Source of the DNA: Clostridia bacterium
GTDB taxonomy: Bacteria > Bacillota > Clostridia > TANB77 > CAG-508
Assembly: GCA_017437145.1 (NCBI GenBank)
Contig: JAFSBT010000003.1
Coordinates: 434,001 to 498,000 of the forward strand
Reading direction: 5' to 3'
Length of the DNA: 64,000 bases
Position numbers and translations under genes: made by a program. Positions 1-10,676 of this stretch are shown here, one piece after another. Every line of letters starts with the position of its first letter. Position 1 is the first letter of the stretch. The notes under the pieces were generated by a model, which did no database searches, was not told where the DNA came from, and saw nothing but the letters and a program-made list of their open reading frames with translations.

Positions 1-197
1 ATCATTCCTTCTTGAACAATATCTTCTTTTTCAGCACCAATAATAAAATACTTGCTAACCTTCATATTTACTAAGTCCTTATACTTATGAAATAAATATT
101 CAATAGCTTCTTGTTCTTTGTTTTTTGCGCACAAAACTAGCTCTTCATCTGTTTTGTTACTTAAGTTGTTATTAAATGTAATTGCCCCTTCTGCCAT
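1..197 (-). CDS. sigH: RNA polymerase sporulation sigma factor SigH, N-terminal part
   Basis: The reading frame runs off the left edge of the window, so only about the first 65 residues are visible. They contain the region 1.2/2.1 signature of SigH: a stretch reading EAIEYLFHKYKDLV followed by KYFIIGAEKEDIVQEGM, close to the family pattern YFLIGADREDIVQEGM. SigH directs early stationary-phase and sporulation-entry transcription. The ATG at 197 follows a GGAGG about a dozen bases upstream, which is a slightly long spacing, but no other start is closer. The product is a cytoplasmic RNA polymerase subunit. The identification rests on this conserved stretch; the rest of the protein lies outside the window. 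Confidence 0.85.
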   Translation of the reverse strand, partial: MAEGAITFNNNLSNKTDEELVLCAKNKEQEAIEYLFHKYKDLVNMKVSKYFIIGAEKEDIVQEGM

Positions 198-290
198 AAG
201 CTATCTTCTTCCTCCGCTCTCATTTTTCTTTTTGTGACTTCATTATATTTATTAACCGCAGTAATGTCAATACTTTTAGAAGATTTTATT

Positions 291-327
291 TTGAATTTAG
301 AGTTTAGAATTTAGAATTTGGATTTTG
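291..327. repeat. GAATTTAGAGTTTAG-type dispersed repeat
   Basis: AT-rich string built from variants of GAATTTAGAGTTTAGAATTTGG. Related strings recur in intergenic spaces at about 4.83, 5.26, 11.66, 19.66, 21.66, 24.02 and 35.29 kb. Confidence 0.6.
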
Positions 328-402
328 TTAATGCTTTTATATGTAATTTTCACCTTTTAAATAAAATAATAATATATTTTCGGACTACTATATCCAAACA
401 AC

Positions 403-520
403 GTAAATTACATTTCGATTTACTTAAAAATTTTAATTTTTAAGTAAAAGTTTAAAAGCTAAAACAATTAATTTTTGACAAATGAGTATTCATTTTCAAA
501 AATTAATATTTTAGCTTAAT
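403..520. repeat. Composite double-hairpin repeat, copy A
   Basis: The first hairpin comprises TTACTTAAAAATTTTAATTTTTAAGTAA. The second, at 457-516, starts AGCTAAAA and ends TTTTAGCT, with inner arms AATTTTTGA and TCAAAAATT. Three further copies lie at 5.34, 9.18 and 35.34 kb. Apart from this repeat and the short repeat before it, I see nothing coding between 198 and 546. Confidence 0.75.
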
Positions 521-546
521 TATATAAAGAAAAAATTATATATATA

Positions 547-1440
547 TTACATGGGATTAAGTTTTTTAAAATCTGGATATTGACCATTTAATGTTATATT
601 AAATGAGGAAAATTTATATTCTATATAATTTTTTATTTTGGGATGGAATTTTCCCGCTGACTTTGCTTCTTCAAATTTCTCTTCTATTGGTTTTAAATAA
701 TTTATATCTATACCTTTATTAAAATTATCTGATGAACTATAAACTGAATTTTTGTAATATTCGTATAGTTTAGAATTTAATTCTTCTACTCTATTTTTAT
801 CTTGTTCTGAAACTTCTGCAGTAATAATAACTAAATCAACAAAAACTTTATTAGGTCTTTGAGTAGGATTATAATCAAGTACATATATTTGGTTTGGAAT
901 ATAATAAATTTGTTCTATTTGAATATCTTTTTCCTTAAAAAAATTATAAGAAATGTTTTTTACTTCCTTTAGAACTTCTATTTGATTAAAACCAATTAAA
1001 TCTTCATAATTATCATAAAAATATGATTCAATATAAATATCATCTCTGTAATATGCATCTTTATAAATGACATTAAAAGCAATACCATTTTCATCTATTA
1101 TATTAAAAACATATTGATAAGCGCCACAATCAGTTAATTTTATTGAAGAAATATTATACTTTTTAGTTCTAATTTCATCTTGCAATTCTTCTTTTGAATA
1201 ATTTATTATTATAAATTCATTATTATATTTATTCTTCAATTCTTTCAAAACATAATCTTTAACTTCTTTTTCAGATAAATGATTATATGTATCTAAAGTA
1301 TATTTGTATTTTCTAGACGTGTTATTGCTTTTATTATAAAAAATTACTGCAATGGTAAGTATTGTTATCATCATTATAATTATTGAAATAAAAATAAATG
1401 TCTTTAAACTTATTTTCATAGTTTTCTTTTGTTCATTCAT
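547..1440 (-). CDS. Hypothetical single-pass membrane protein
   Basis: This is a protein of about 297 residues that I do not recognise. It begins with a short basic stretch and one hydrophobic segment (around residues 12-36, rich in I, M, T and L), followed by a long hydrophilic domain with alternating charged and aromatic residues that probably lies outside the membrane. The ATG at 1440 is preferred over one ten codons upstream because AAAGGAG stands seven bases before it. The gene follows ddh on the same strand with a gap of about 40 bases and is likely the last cistron of the ligA-ddh run. No catalytic motif or lipobox is visible. Confidence 0.65.
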   Translation of the reverse strand: MNEQKKTMKISLKTFIFISIIIMMITILTIAVIFYNKSNNTSRKYKYTLDTYNHLSEKEVKDYVLKELKNKYNNEFIIINYSKEELQDEIRTKKYNISSIKLTDCGAYQYVFNIIDENGIAFNVIYKDAYYRDDIYIESYFYDNYEDLIGFNQIEVLKEVKNISYNFFKEKDIQIEQIYYIPNQIYVLDYNPTQRPNKVFVDLVIITAEVSEQDKNRVEELNSKLYEYYKNSVYSSSDNFNKGIDINYLKPIEEKFEEAKSAGKFHPKIKNYIEYKFSSFNITLNGQYPDFKKLNPM

Positions 1441-1483
1441 ATATTTTCTCCTTTTATTTTCCTCCAACATATAAATATTAACT

Positions 1484-2470
1484 TTACAAAATCTCTTTCA
1501 ATATCTCCTCATCTGTTTTAGGTGATAACATTCTTGGAGGGATATCTAAAATTGTTCTTGCTCCTGTTTCACCTTTTTTTGCTAATCTATATAATGCTCT
1601 TGCATATGCAACTAAAATACTAGAAGTAAATTCAGGATTTGATTCTAGATTCAAAGAATATTCGATTATTTGATTATTTTTGTTATCTTTACCTGTCTTT
1701 CCGCTTCTTATTACAAATCCACCATGTGGCATTTTATTATGCTCTTTCTTTAATTCTTCTTCTGTTATGAAATTAACTATTGTTTTATAATCTGCAAAAT
1801 AATTTGGCATTGTTTTTATTTCTTCTTCAACTTTTTTTGCATCTGCTCCTTCTTCTAAAACAACAAAACATTCTCTTAAATGTTTTTCTCCAACAGTTAA
1901 TTCTGGATTTTCACCTAATTTCACTCTACTTACAGCCTCATCTATAGGAATTGTATATTGAACAGCATTCTTCACTCCTGCAATTCTTCTTATTGCGTCT
2001 GAATGTCCTTGACTTACTCCTTTACCCCAAAATGTGTATGTGTTTCCAACTGGTAAAAAACATTCTGAATATAATCTGTTTAAAGAAAATGTACCTGGGT
2101 CCCACCCAATAGATATTAAGGAAATTTTTCCTGCCTCTTGAGCACTTTTATTAACTTTTTTAAAATATTCTGGAATTTTTGCATGTGTATCAAAACTATC
2201 TATTGTATTGAATATTTTTGCATATTCTGGTCCTTGTTCAGGTAAATCTGTTGCTGAACCACCACATAAAATCATTACATCTATTTTATCTTTCCACTCT
2301 TCTACTTTTTCTACACTTTCAACTTTAACATCAGTTAGTGTTATCAAGTTTTTAGGTTCTCTCCTTGTAAATATTGCAACAAGTTCCATATCTGGATTAT
2401 TGCCTATAGCAAGTTCTACACCTTTACCTAGGTTTCCATATCCTAAAATTCCTATTCTAATTTTATCCAT
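1484..2470 (-). CDS. ddh: meso-diaminopimelate D-dehydrogenase
   Basis: Ddh carries out the NADPH-dependent reductive amination of tetrahydrodipicolinate to meso-diaminopimelate in one step, supplying lysine and the peptidoglycan cross-linking residue. The N-terminus shows the Rossmann glycine motif GILGYGNLGKGVE, and the middle shows the family signatures SIGWDPGTFSLNR and GKGVSQGHSDAIRR. The length of 328 residues is normal for the family. GAAGGAAA precedes the ATG. Its place downstream of ligA and near murC and the carboxypeptidase remnant fits a cell with DAP-type peptidoglycan. In a spore former the same pathway also feeds dipicolinate synthesis through dpaA, found elsewhere in this window. 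Confidence 0.93.
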   Translation of the reverse strand: MDKIRIGILGYGNLGKGVELAIGNNPDMELVAIFTRREPKNLITLTDVKVESVEKVEEWKDKIDVMILCGGSATDLPEQGPEYAKIFNTIDSFDTHAKIPEYFKKVNKSAQEAGKISLISIGWDPGTFSLNRLYSECFLPVGNTYTFWGKGVSQGHSDAIRRIAGVKNAVQYTIPIDEAVSRVKLGENPELTVGEKHLRECFVVLEEGADAKKVEEEIKTMPNYFADYKTIVNFITEEELKKEHNKMPHGGFVIRSGKTGKDNKNNQIIEYSLNLESNPEFTSSILVAYARALYRLAKKGETGARTILDIPPRMLSPKTDEEILKEIL

Positions 2471-2491
2471 TTTCCTTCACTCTCCTACAAC

Positions 2492-2731
2492 TTAAAAATT
2501 CACCTTATATTCTATATTCTCCATAAACGGAAACAATTCCATTACAGTTTTCAAAGTAATCATTTGTGTTTTTGGATGTGGTCCTTTTGAGTTTTCCTCT
2601 ATTAATTCTCTTGAATAACAATTACTTTTTAATTTAGATAACAAATATCTTTTATCCATATAAGTATAGTATATTTGATATCCTTCATTTAAATCTTTCC
2701 ATAATTGTTCAAAAATATATTCACCTTCCAT
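2492..2731 (-). CDS. Small hypothetical protein between ligA and ddh
   Basis: This is a 79-residue soluble protein, acidic and aromatic, that I do not recognise. A good AAAGGAG stands before the ATG. It starts eleven bases after the ligA stop codon and ends 21 bases before ddh begins, so the three genes are almost certainly cotranscribed. No membrane segment, metal-binding cysteine pattern or known motif is visible. Confidence 0.6.
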   Translation of the reverse strand: MEGEYIFEQLWKDLNEGYQIYYTYMDKRYLLSKLKSNCYSRELIEENSKGPHPKTQMITLKTVMELFPFMENIEYKVNF

Positions 2732-2742
2732 ATATTCTCCTT

Positions 2743-4731
<1,989 letters not shown>

Positions 4732-4820
4732 TCACCTCTTACATTCATTTATTATATATTATTTGTCATGACATATGCAATATATGTGTTGACAATTATT
4801 TTATAATATGGTAAGGTCAA

Positions 4821-4860
4821 AATAGAATTTAGTGTTTGGATTTTAGAATTTGGATATATC
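4821..4860. repeat. GAATTTAGTGTTTGG-type dispersed repeat
   Basis: Another member of the AT-rich family seen at 291. It lies in the intergenic space between the divergent ligA and Smr genes, upstream of a degraded GC-rich palindrome. Confidence 0.5.
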
Positions 4861-4908
4861 AATTGTGCAAATACAAGCCCAACGCAGGCGATGTATTTTT
4901 TCGAATTT

Positions 4909-4935
4909 TAGGGGGTGTCGACCACGGTGTCCCGT
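4909..4935. repeat. GC-rich palindromic repeat (degenerate copy)
   Basis: Reads GGGGGTGTCGACCACGGTGTCCCG, a diverged version of the GGGTCGnnGAGGnCGnCGACCCCTACA family found at ten places on the backbone of this window. Confidence 0.5.
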
Positions 4936-5007
4936 TTAAATATACATGTATATGAGCAAACAGAATCGTCTGTTCCTACAAATTAAATTTATTAAGGAGT
5001 GATGTTT

Positions 5008-5274
5008 TTGGAAGAGAATATTTTTATACCACTTGAAAATAAAGCAACAATTGACTTACATGATATGCAAGTTTTAGAAGCTGAATATTATTTAGATAAA
5101 TTCATCACAACCCTACCAGAAAATATTCAAGAAGTTACTGTCATTCATGGATATAAAAAAGGTCAAGCATTACTTAATATGGTAAGAAAAGAATTTAAAC
5201 ATCCTCGCTTAAAGAAAAAAGTCATACCATTTAATAAGGGTATAACTTTGTTTTATTTAGAGTTTGGTAATTAG
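5008..5274 (+). CDS. Stand-alone Smr-domain protein
   Basis: This is an 88-residue protein consisting of one Smr domain, the nuclease or nucleic-acid-binding module of MutS2 C-termini. It shows IDLHDMQVLEAEYYL followed by VTVIHGYKKGQALL, matching the family pattern DLHG...EA...L and HGxGxG, though the first motif has D in place of the usual G. I prefer the TTG at 5008, eight bases after AAGGAG, over the ATG at 5002 or GTG at 4999, which are too close to the ribosome site. The last codons overlap a copy of the AT-rich dispersed repeat, so the C-terminus (EFGN) may be repeat-derived. Confidence 0.75.
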   Translation: MEENIFIPLENKATIDLHDMQVLEAEYYLDKFITTLPENIQEVTVIHGYKKGQALLNMVRKEFKHPRLKKKVIPFNKGITLFYLEFGN

Positions 5275-5302
5275 ATTTTCGAAGTTTGGCAATTGGATTT
5301 TT
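5257..5302. repeat. AGAGTTTGGTAATTAG-type dispersed repeat
   Basis: AT-rich dispersed repeat that overlaps the 3' end and stop codon of the Smr gene. Confidence 0.5.
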
Positions 5303-5344
5303 TTATAATCAGATACTCAATTAAAATAACTCTAAAATTTAAAA

Positions 5345-5405
5345 AGCTAAAATAATTAATTTTTGACAAATGTGTACTGCATTTTCAAAAATTAATATTT
5401 TAGCT
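5345..5405. repeat. Composite hairpin repeat, copy B (core)
   Basis: A 61-base core bounded by AGCTAAAA and TTTTAGCT with the loop region TTGACAAATGTGTACTGCATTTTCAA. Its upstream first hairpin is more degraded than in copies A, C and D. Confidence 0.7.
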
Positions 5406-5430
5406 TAATATAGGAAAATTTAAATTTTGT

Positions 5431-5760
5431 TTATCCTTTTTCTATTTCACTTGTTAAATCTCTTTGTGCTGTTTCACGTAATATTATGATTGCTTTTCCA
5501 TCATCTGTCTTCTTTTTTTCACAAAAACTTAATCCTCTAAATTGAACAGCAAACACAGCTATTGCTTCTTCTATATTACTAGCCAATCCCATTTCTAATA
5601 AACTTTTAGCTCCTTGCATTATTTGTTTTTCTTCATCTGGAAATATATTTATATCACCTTCAATTTGTATTTGAATGTCATCTATATTATTATTTGTTAT
5701 AATAGGTTTAGGAGTTTCTTTTACTTTTATTCTTTTAAAAAAATTTCCACCTTTTTTCAT
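5431..5760 (-). CDS. Hypothetical protein, 109 residues
   Basis: I do not recognise this protein. It has a basic N-terminus (KKGGNFFKRIKVKE), a low-complexity linker, and a predicted helical middle (EKQIMQGAKSLLEMGLASN) that resembles small bacterial regulatory helices, ending in a charged tail. AAAGGAAG precedes the ATG. It stands alone between the Smr gene, which runs in the opposite direction, and tRNA-Glu. No transmembrane segment is present. Confidence 0.55.
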   Translation of the reverse strand: MKKGGNFFKRIKVKETPKPIITNNNIDDIQIQIEGDINIFPDEEKQIMQGAKSLLEMGLASNIEEAIAVFAVQFRGLSFCEKKKTDDGKAIIILRETAQRDLTSEIEKG

Positions 5761-5847
5761 TTATATTACTTCCTTTTTATATTTTTGCAAGTATATCACA
5801 TTTTTATGTTAAATGCAAACAGCTTGTTATTATTTGATCTAGTAATG

Positions 5848-5877
5848 CCTCTGAGGAGCGGAGCGTCGATCCCTACA
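5848..5877. repeat. GC-rich palindromic repeat (degenerate copy)
   Basis: Contains GAGCGGAGCGTCGATCCCTACA, a partial copy of the GC-rich palindrome family. It lies upstream of tRNA-Glu. Confidence 0.45.
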
Positions 5878-5957
5878 TTTACTCTACAAATTTTATTTCT
5901 CCTCAATCTTGACAAATGCATATAAATAATGTTATAAATATATTTGCAAATAAATAA

Positions 5958-6032
5958 GGCCCCTTGGTCAAGCGGTTAAGACGCCACCCTCTCAAGGTGG
6001 AATCATGGGTTCGATTCCCGTAGGGGTCACCA
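5958..6032 (+). tRNA. tRNA-Glu (CTC)
   Basis: The acceptor stem GGCCCCT pairs with AGGGGTC and is followed by the discriminator A and an encoded CCA. The anticodon arm CCACC-CTCTCAA-GGTGG places CTC at positions 34-36, which reads GAG (glutamate). The T arm is GGGTTCGATTCCC with the standard TTCGA loop. Confidence 0.95.
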
Positions 6033-6068
6033 AAAAAAAACAAGTGCAATCTTGCACTTGTTTTTTTA
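6033..6068 (+). terminator. Terminator after tRNA-Glu
   Basis: CAAGTGCAA-TC-TTGCACTTG followed by seven T, directly behind the tRNA. Confidence 0.85.
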
Positions 6069-6132
6069 TTATTCACTCTTCACTATTAACTATTCATTAT
6101 TCACTAGACAATAAGGAATATCTGCTGTATCT

Positions 6133-6339
6133 TTATTTATTATCATCTTTTTCAAGTTGTTCTTCTAAATCACTAATTTTATTATTTAATTCTTCAATTT
6201 TTTGTGAAGCACCAATTGTCATATAATATTTATCCTTATTTAATTTATATATATATATTCCCATTCCTATAATTATCCCAATTAATACAACTATTATTAT
6301 TGTAGATAAATTTACTTTCATTTTTCTCTTTTCTTCCAT
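6133..6339 (-). CDS. Small single-pass membrane protein with coiled-coil tail
   Basis: This is a 68-residue protein with one strongly hydrophobic segment (STIIIVVLIGIIIGMGIYIY) followed by a heptad-like charged tail (KIEELNNKISDLEEQLEKDD). The ATG at 6339 is chosen because AAGGAG lies eight bases upstream; the GTG three codons earlier overlaps the ribosome site. It is flanked on both sides by copies of a short ATTCACTATTAACTATTCAT repeat. The function is unknown; it could be a membrane-tethered scaffold. Confidence 0.6.
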   Translation of the reverse strand: MEEKRKMKVNLSTIIIVVLIGIIIGMGIYIYKLNKDKYYMTIGASQKIEELNNKISDLEEQLEKDDNK

Positions 6340-6456
6340 ATAAAACACTCCTTTTTTTAATTAGACAATATGTTTTTCCATTTTATATAAATTTTATCAT
6401 ACATTAAATTTTTTAGCAATGATTTGTATTATTCACTATTAACTATTCATTCTTCA

Positions 6457-8094
6457 CTATTCACTAAGCGAAGCATACGCACTCATCCCTACTAGCTCTC
6501 TTGCATATTGTAATGATACTGTTGTTATCTCTCCACTTGCTATTCTTGCAATTTCTTTTAATAAGTTTTGGTCTTTTAATAATGATATTCTAGTTTTTGT
6601 TTTTTTTCCATCAACTTCTTTGTTGATATAATAGTTTGCATCTCCTTTGGCTGCTATTGTTGCTAAATGTGTTACACATATTATTTGATGTGTTTTTGCT
6701 ATTTGTTTTATTTTTTCTCCGACTTTATTAGCCGCTTTCCCACTAATTCCTGTATCTATCTCATCAAATACTAATGTTTGTACTTCATCTACATCTGCTA
6801 AAACTTTCTTTATTGCTAGCATAATTCTTGACATTTCTCCACCAGATGCAATTTTTATTAATGGTTTAAAGTCTTCACCTATGTTTGTCATTATTAAAAA
6901 TTCTATTACTTCTTGTCCATTTTCATTAAAATTATTTTGTTCATTATAATTTGTGCAAACTTTAAATTTTGTATTTTTCATTTCTAAATCTGTTAGGTTT
7001 TGTCCTATTTGCTCTTCCATTACTTTTCCATATTTAGATCTAATTTCATGCATTTTTTTGCAATTTATTTTCATTTCATTTTCTAATTTTTTTAAATCCT
7101 CTTTTAATTTGTTTGTGTATTCTTCTAAATTTTCTATTTCAAATATTTCTTGCTTTAATTCTGCTTTATACTTTAATATTTCTTCAATATTGTTACCATA
7201 TTTACGTTTCATTGAAAATATTAAACTCAGCCTATTTTCTACTTCATTTATTTCTTGTTCATCAAAATATATTTCATTTGAATATTTAGATATTTGTCCT
7301 CCTAAATCCTCTAAATCATAATAAATACTTTTTAAAATTCTACTTGCATCACTATATAAAATGTTTATATCTTCTATTTTCTCTAATGCTTTTACTGCAG
7401 ATAATATTGAATCTACCGAAACATTTAAAATTTCATTTTCAGCTATTTGTAAATTTTTAGAAAGCTTTTCACTGTTTAATATTTTCTTCTTTTTTTCTTC
7501 TAATTCTTCCTCTTCACCATTTTTCAAATTAGCTTCTTCTATTTCATTTAATTGATATTTAAGTAAATCAATTTTTCTTTGTTTTTCCTTTTCATCACCA
7601 TAATTTTTTGCTATTTCTTCTTTTAATCTTTTATACTCTCTATATTGTTCTGAATATTTATTTTTATATTCTTTTAAATCATTCCATGAAAATTTATCTA
7701 ATAGTTGTATGTGTAAATTTGTATTTAATAATGATTGATTATCATGTTGTCCATGTATATCTATAATAGAAGCCATAAAAGATTTTAATTCTTTTACTGT
7801 TACCATTCGCCCATTTATTTTGCACAAGTTTTTACCATTAACATTTATTTCTCTTGATAATATAATTTCTTCTTTAGTTTTATCATCAGAAACACTCATT
7901 TCAACAAAAGAAATCTCTTCTCCTTTTCGTATCATTTCCTTACAAAATCTACCACCTGCTAAAATCTCTAGCGAATCTATAATTAAAGTTTTTCCTGCTC
8001 CTGTTTCACCTGTTAAAACATTAAACCCTTTATTAAAATCAATACTTATTTCATCAATAATTCCTATATTTTTAATATGTAATGTGTTTATCAT
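6457..8094 (-). CDS. recN: DNA repair protein RecN
   Basis: RecN is an SMC-like ATPase that gathers broken DNA ends during recombinational repair. The 545-residue protein has Walker A (GETGAGKTL) near residue 30, a long coiled-coil middle rich in E, K and L, then the ABC signature IASGGEMSRIMLA and Walker B LVFDEIDTGISG near residue 450. AGGGGG precedes the ATG. The last residues (SAYASLSE) are encoded by a copy of the TATTCACT repeat that also lies 350 bases downstream, so the C-terminal tail appears to have been replaced by repeat sequence. The protein is cytoplasmic. Confidence 0.95.
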   Translation of the reverse strand: MINTLHIKNIGIIDEISIDFNKGFNVLTGETGAGKTLIIDSLEILAGGRFCKEMIRKGEEISFVEMSVSDDKTKEEIILSREINVNGKNLCKINGRMVTVKELKSFMASIIDIHGQHDNQSLLNTNLHIQLLDKFSWNDLKEYKNKYSEQYREYKRLKEEIAKNYGDEKEKQRKIDLLKYQLNEIEEANLKNGEEEELEEKKKKILNSEKLSKNLQIAENEILNVSVDSILSAVKALEKIEDINILYSDASRILKSIYYDLEDLGGQISKYSNEIYFDEQEINEVENRLSLIFSMKRKYGNNIEEILKYKAELKQEIFEIENLEEYTNKLKEDLKKLENEMKINCKKMHEIRSKYGKVMEEQIGQNLTDLEMKNTKFKVCTNYNEQNNFNENGQEVIEFLIMTNIGEDFKPLIKIASGGEMSRIMLAIKKVLADVDEVQTLVFDEIDTGISGKAANKVGEKIKQIAKTHQIICVTHLATIAAKGDANYYINKEVDGKKTKTRISLLKDQNLLKEIARIASGEITTVSLQYARELVGMSAYASLSE

Positions 8095-8152
8095 ATTATC
8101 CCCCCTGATATAGAAATATTTTATACGAACATTTGTTTAATGTCAATGCTAT

Positions 8153-9019
8153 TTATAATAAATTTAAATTTTCTTTACTGTCTAAAGATTCTATTTTCTT
8201 TATGCTTTTATTGTCTTGTAATACACTATATTGTTTTTTAGCTATTTCATTTAATCTCTCTAATCTTTTTCTTTGTTCTAACCCTTGTTCTATCATTTCT
8301 GCATTTAAATTTTCTAAATTACTTAAAATTACTAATTGAAGAATATTTGCATAATCTCTCATATTTCCATTTAAATCAGGATTTTTCTCTTTCCATTCTT
8401 TTGCAGTCATTCCAAAAAGTGCTACATTCAACATATCTGCTTCATTAACATATACATATTGTTTGTTATTTTCAGATATAGAAGGAATGATATTTTCCTT
8501 TATACTATCTGTATGAATTTTATAGTTTGTTTTTGCAAGTTCTCGTCTAACTGACCAATTTATTTTATTTTGGTAACTCTCATTTTGTTTTAGTCTTTCA
8601 AATTCTTGTACTAAATATAATTTGAATTCTGCACTTATCCAACTTGCAAACTCAAAAGCAATATCTGGGTGTGCAAATGTTCCACTGTTGTATCTACCCT
8701 GCTTTGATATAATTCCAATTGCATTGGTAGATGTTATCCATCTTTTAGGTGTCATTACAAAAGAATGAGTACCAGCTTCATTTTTAAACCCATCGAATTC
8801 GGTGGCTTTAAAGTTTGGATTATATAATAATTCCCATGTCCCAACATATTCTAAAGTATGTTTACTCCTAAGCCAATTCTGAATAATATAATCAAATCTT
8901 TCTGAATCTTTGAATCTTGCTAAATCTGTTAATGAAATATAATCAATATTCCCAACTCTTATAACTCTTATAGATGTATCTTTTACTACTATTTCTGTTT
9001 TTATAATTTCTTTTTTCAT
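8153..9019 (-). CDS. KilA-N domain protein
   Basis: This is a 288-residue KilA-N domain protein, a DNA-binding module common in phages and large DNA viruses. It shows DYISLTDLARF at the N-terminus and, in the middle, YNSGTFAHPDIAFEFASWISAEFKLYLVQEFERLK, given here in part as the family motif HPDIAFEFASW. A helical C-terminus follows. The ATG at 9019 is preferred over an upstream one because AAGGATGTGAT precedes it. It sits alone between recN and a repeat-filled gap before mrnC. It is probably a domesticated prophage gene; its target is unknown. Confidence 0.8.
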   Translation of the reverse strand: MKKEIIKTEIVVKDTSIRVIRVGNIDYISLTDLARFKDSERFDYIIQNWLRSKHTLEYVGTWELLYNPNFKATEFDGFKNEAGTHSFVMTPKRWITSTNAIGIISKQGRYNSGTFAHPDIAFEFASWISAEFKLYLVQEFERLKQNESYQNKINWSVRRELAKTNYKIHTDSIKENIIPSISENNKQYVYVNEADMLNVALFGMTAKEWKEKNPDLNGNMRDYANILQLVILSNLENLNAEMIEQGLEQRKRLERLNEIAKKQYSVLQDNKSIKKIESLDSKENLNLL

Positions 9020-9178
9020 TAATATCACATCCTTGTATATGTTTGCATTTATTCTAAAACATTTGTTCGTACTTGTCAAGTGTCAGAAAGAATAATATCA
9101 TTTTTTCTGGTTTGCTAAATATAAATTTTATCAAATAATTTATATTATCTCATATATTCAAGCCAAAAATTAAAATAA

Positions 9179-9302
9179 TGTAAACACCATTTCGATTTGA
9201 TAAAAAATATTTTATTTTTCATCAAAATTTAAAAAGCTAAAATATTAATTTTTGAAAATGAATTAATCATTTGTCAAAAATTAATTATTTTAGCTTGATT
9301 TA
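9179..9302. repeat. Composite double-hairpin repeat, copy C (inverted)
   Basis: Same two-hairpin layout as copy A (ACCATTTCGATTTGATAAAAA then the AGCTAAAA/TTTTAGCT core at 9235-9295). The core loop is in the opposite orientation to the other three copies. Confidence 0.75.
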
Positions 9303-9367
9303 TGTAATAAAATGGTAAAACCGTATTTGTTATAAACCTTTTTGTTTTAGATATTCCTACGAAGATC

Positions 9368-9394
9368 GGGTCGCCGAGGGCGTCGACCCCTACA
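9368..9394. repeat. GC-rich palindromic repeat
   Basis: GGGTCGCCGAGGGCGTCGACCCCTACA, a good copy of the family. The 9080-9430 gap holds only this and copy C of the hairpin repeat. Confidence 0.75.
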
Positions 9395-9430
9395 TTGTAT
9401 ATAGACATTTTTCGAATATGGGCGTATTTT

Positions 9431-9805
9431 TCATATACACATATTTAGTATTTCCTCTAATCTTTCCTTTTCTCCTGCTAGATATAAATATCCTATTAAT
9501 CCCTCAAATGCTGTTGCATACATATAATCTGCAAGTTCTGCATTTTTTGGCAAATGATGATTTTGAGTGTTTCTTGTTCTTCTTACAATTTCTTGTTCTT
9601 TTTCTGTTAGTTCATCATGTATTCTATTTAAAATTTCTGCTTGAGCTTTAGCTTTAACATAACTTATTGCTTGTTTATGTAATTTGTTTGGTTTTAAATT
9701 TGTAGTGTTTATTAAATGCTCTCTTATGAATAATTCGTAAACACTATCTCCTATATATGCCCATGTTAATGGTGCCATTAAATTAACTTCATTTTTATTC
9801 TTCAT
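9431..9805 (-). CDS. mrnC: Mini-ribonuclease III
   Basis: Mini-RNase III matures 23S rRNA ends in Firmicutes. The 124-residue protein is a single RNase III catalytic domain without the dsRNA-binding domain. It shows LTWAYIGDSVYELFIREHL near the N-terminus, with the catalytic aspartate of GDSVYE, and later ADYMYATAFEGLIGYLYL, which carries the second acidic cluster. It overlaps the end of the upstream GTPase gene by eleven bases, so the two are translated as a pair, consistent with a joint role in large-subunit assembly. Confidence 0.92.
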   Translation of the reverse strand: MKNKNEVNLMAPLTWAYIGDSVYELFIREHLINTTNLKPNKLHKQAISYVKAKAQAEILNRIHDELTEKEQEIVRRTRNTQNHHLPKNAELADYMYATAFEGLIGYLYLAGEKERLEEILNMCI

Positions 9806-10676
9806 TTACTCTCTCCAATGTTATTCTTCCTAATTTTCCTGTTCTAAAATCATTTAAAATTATTGCTGAAATCTTTTCTTCATCTATATTCCCACCAGAT
9901 ACTATTGCCCCTCTTTTTTTAGCAATTAATTCTAATAAATTCATTGTAAAAAAGTTTTCATCATCAACAAATACATTATCGACTTCTTCTTGAGTTAATT
10001 TATATCTTTCAAACAAATTGCTTCTATGTTTACTATATAGAATCTGTAGTAAATTAAAAGCTACTTCAACTTTATCTATTACCTCATCTTTTATAGTTCC
10101 TGTATATGCTAAATTAAGCGCTACTTTTTCATCTTCAAATTTAGGCCATAATACACCTGGAGTATCTAATAGTTCTATGTTATTGTTTAATCTTATCCAT
10201 TGTTTTTGTTTAGTAACACCTGGTCTATTTCCAACTTCTGCTGATTTTTTATTAGCTAATCTATTTATTAGTGAAGATTTTCCCACATTTGGTATACCTA
10301 AAATTATGGCTCTTATTCTTTTATTTGCAATTCCCTTAGCTTTTGCAATTTCTATTTCTTTTTCCATAATTTTTTCTATTGCTTCTAAAATTTGATTTAT
10401 TCCATTGCCTAAAGCAGAATTTGTTTTTATTGCAACTATATTTTTATTTGAAAAATATTTTATCCATTTTGCTGTTTCATTGTCATCTGCTAAATCACAC
10501 TTATTTAACAAAACTATTCTTTTTTTGTTTTGAACTATTTTTTGTATATCTGGATTTACACTAGATAAAGGTATTCTTGCATCTAATATTTCTATTACAA
10601 CATCTATTAACTTTAAATCTTCTATTATTTGTTTCTTTGTCTTTAGCATGTGCCCTGGATACCAGTTGATGTTCAT
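9795..10676 (-). CDS. rbgA: Ribosome biogenesis GTPase RbgA (YlqF)
   Basis: RbgA is a circularly permuted GTPase needed for late assembly of the 50S subunit. The motifs appear in the permuted order: LLNKCDLAD (G4) first, then GIPNVGKSSLINRL (G1), then LDTPGVLWP (G3). The N-terminal WYPGHMLKTKKQI is the usual opening of the family. The start at 10676 follows AAGGAAGTG; ten further upstream codons are open but lack a ribosome site. Its length of 293 residues is normal. It overlaps mrnC at one end and the acetyltransferase at the other. Confidence 0.94.
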   Translation of the reverse strand: MNINWYPGHMLKTKKQIIEDLKLIDVVIEILDARIPLSSVNPDIQKIVQNKKRIVLLNKCDLADDNETAKWIKYFSNKNIVAIKTNSALGNGINQILEAIEKIMEKEIEIAKAKGIANKRIRAIILGIPNVGKSSLINRLANKKSAEVGNRPGVTKQKQWIRLNNNIELLDTPGVLWPKFEDEKVALNLAYTGTIKDEVIDKVEVAFNLLQILYSKHRSNLFERYKLTQEEVDNVFVDDENFFTMNLLELIAKKRGAIVSGGNIDEEKISAIILNDFRTGKLGRITLERVNEE

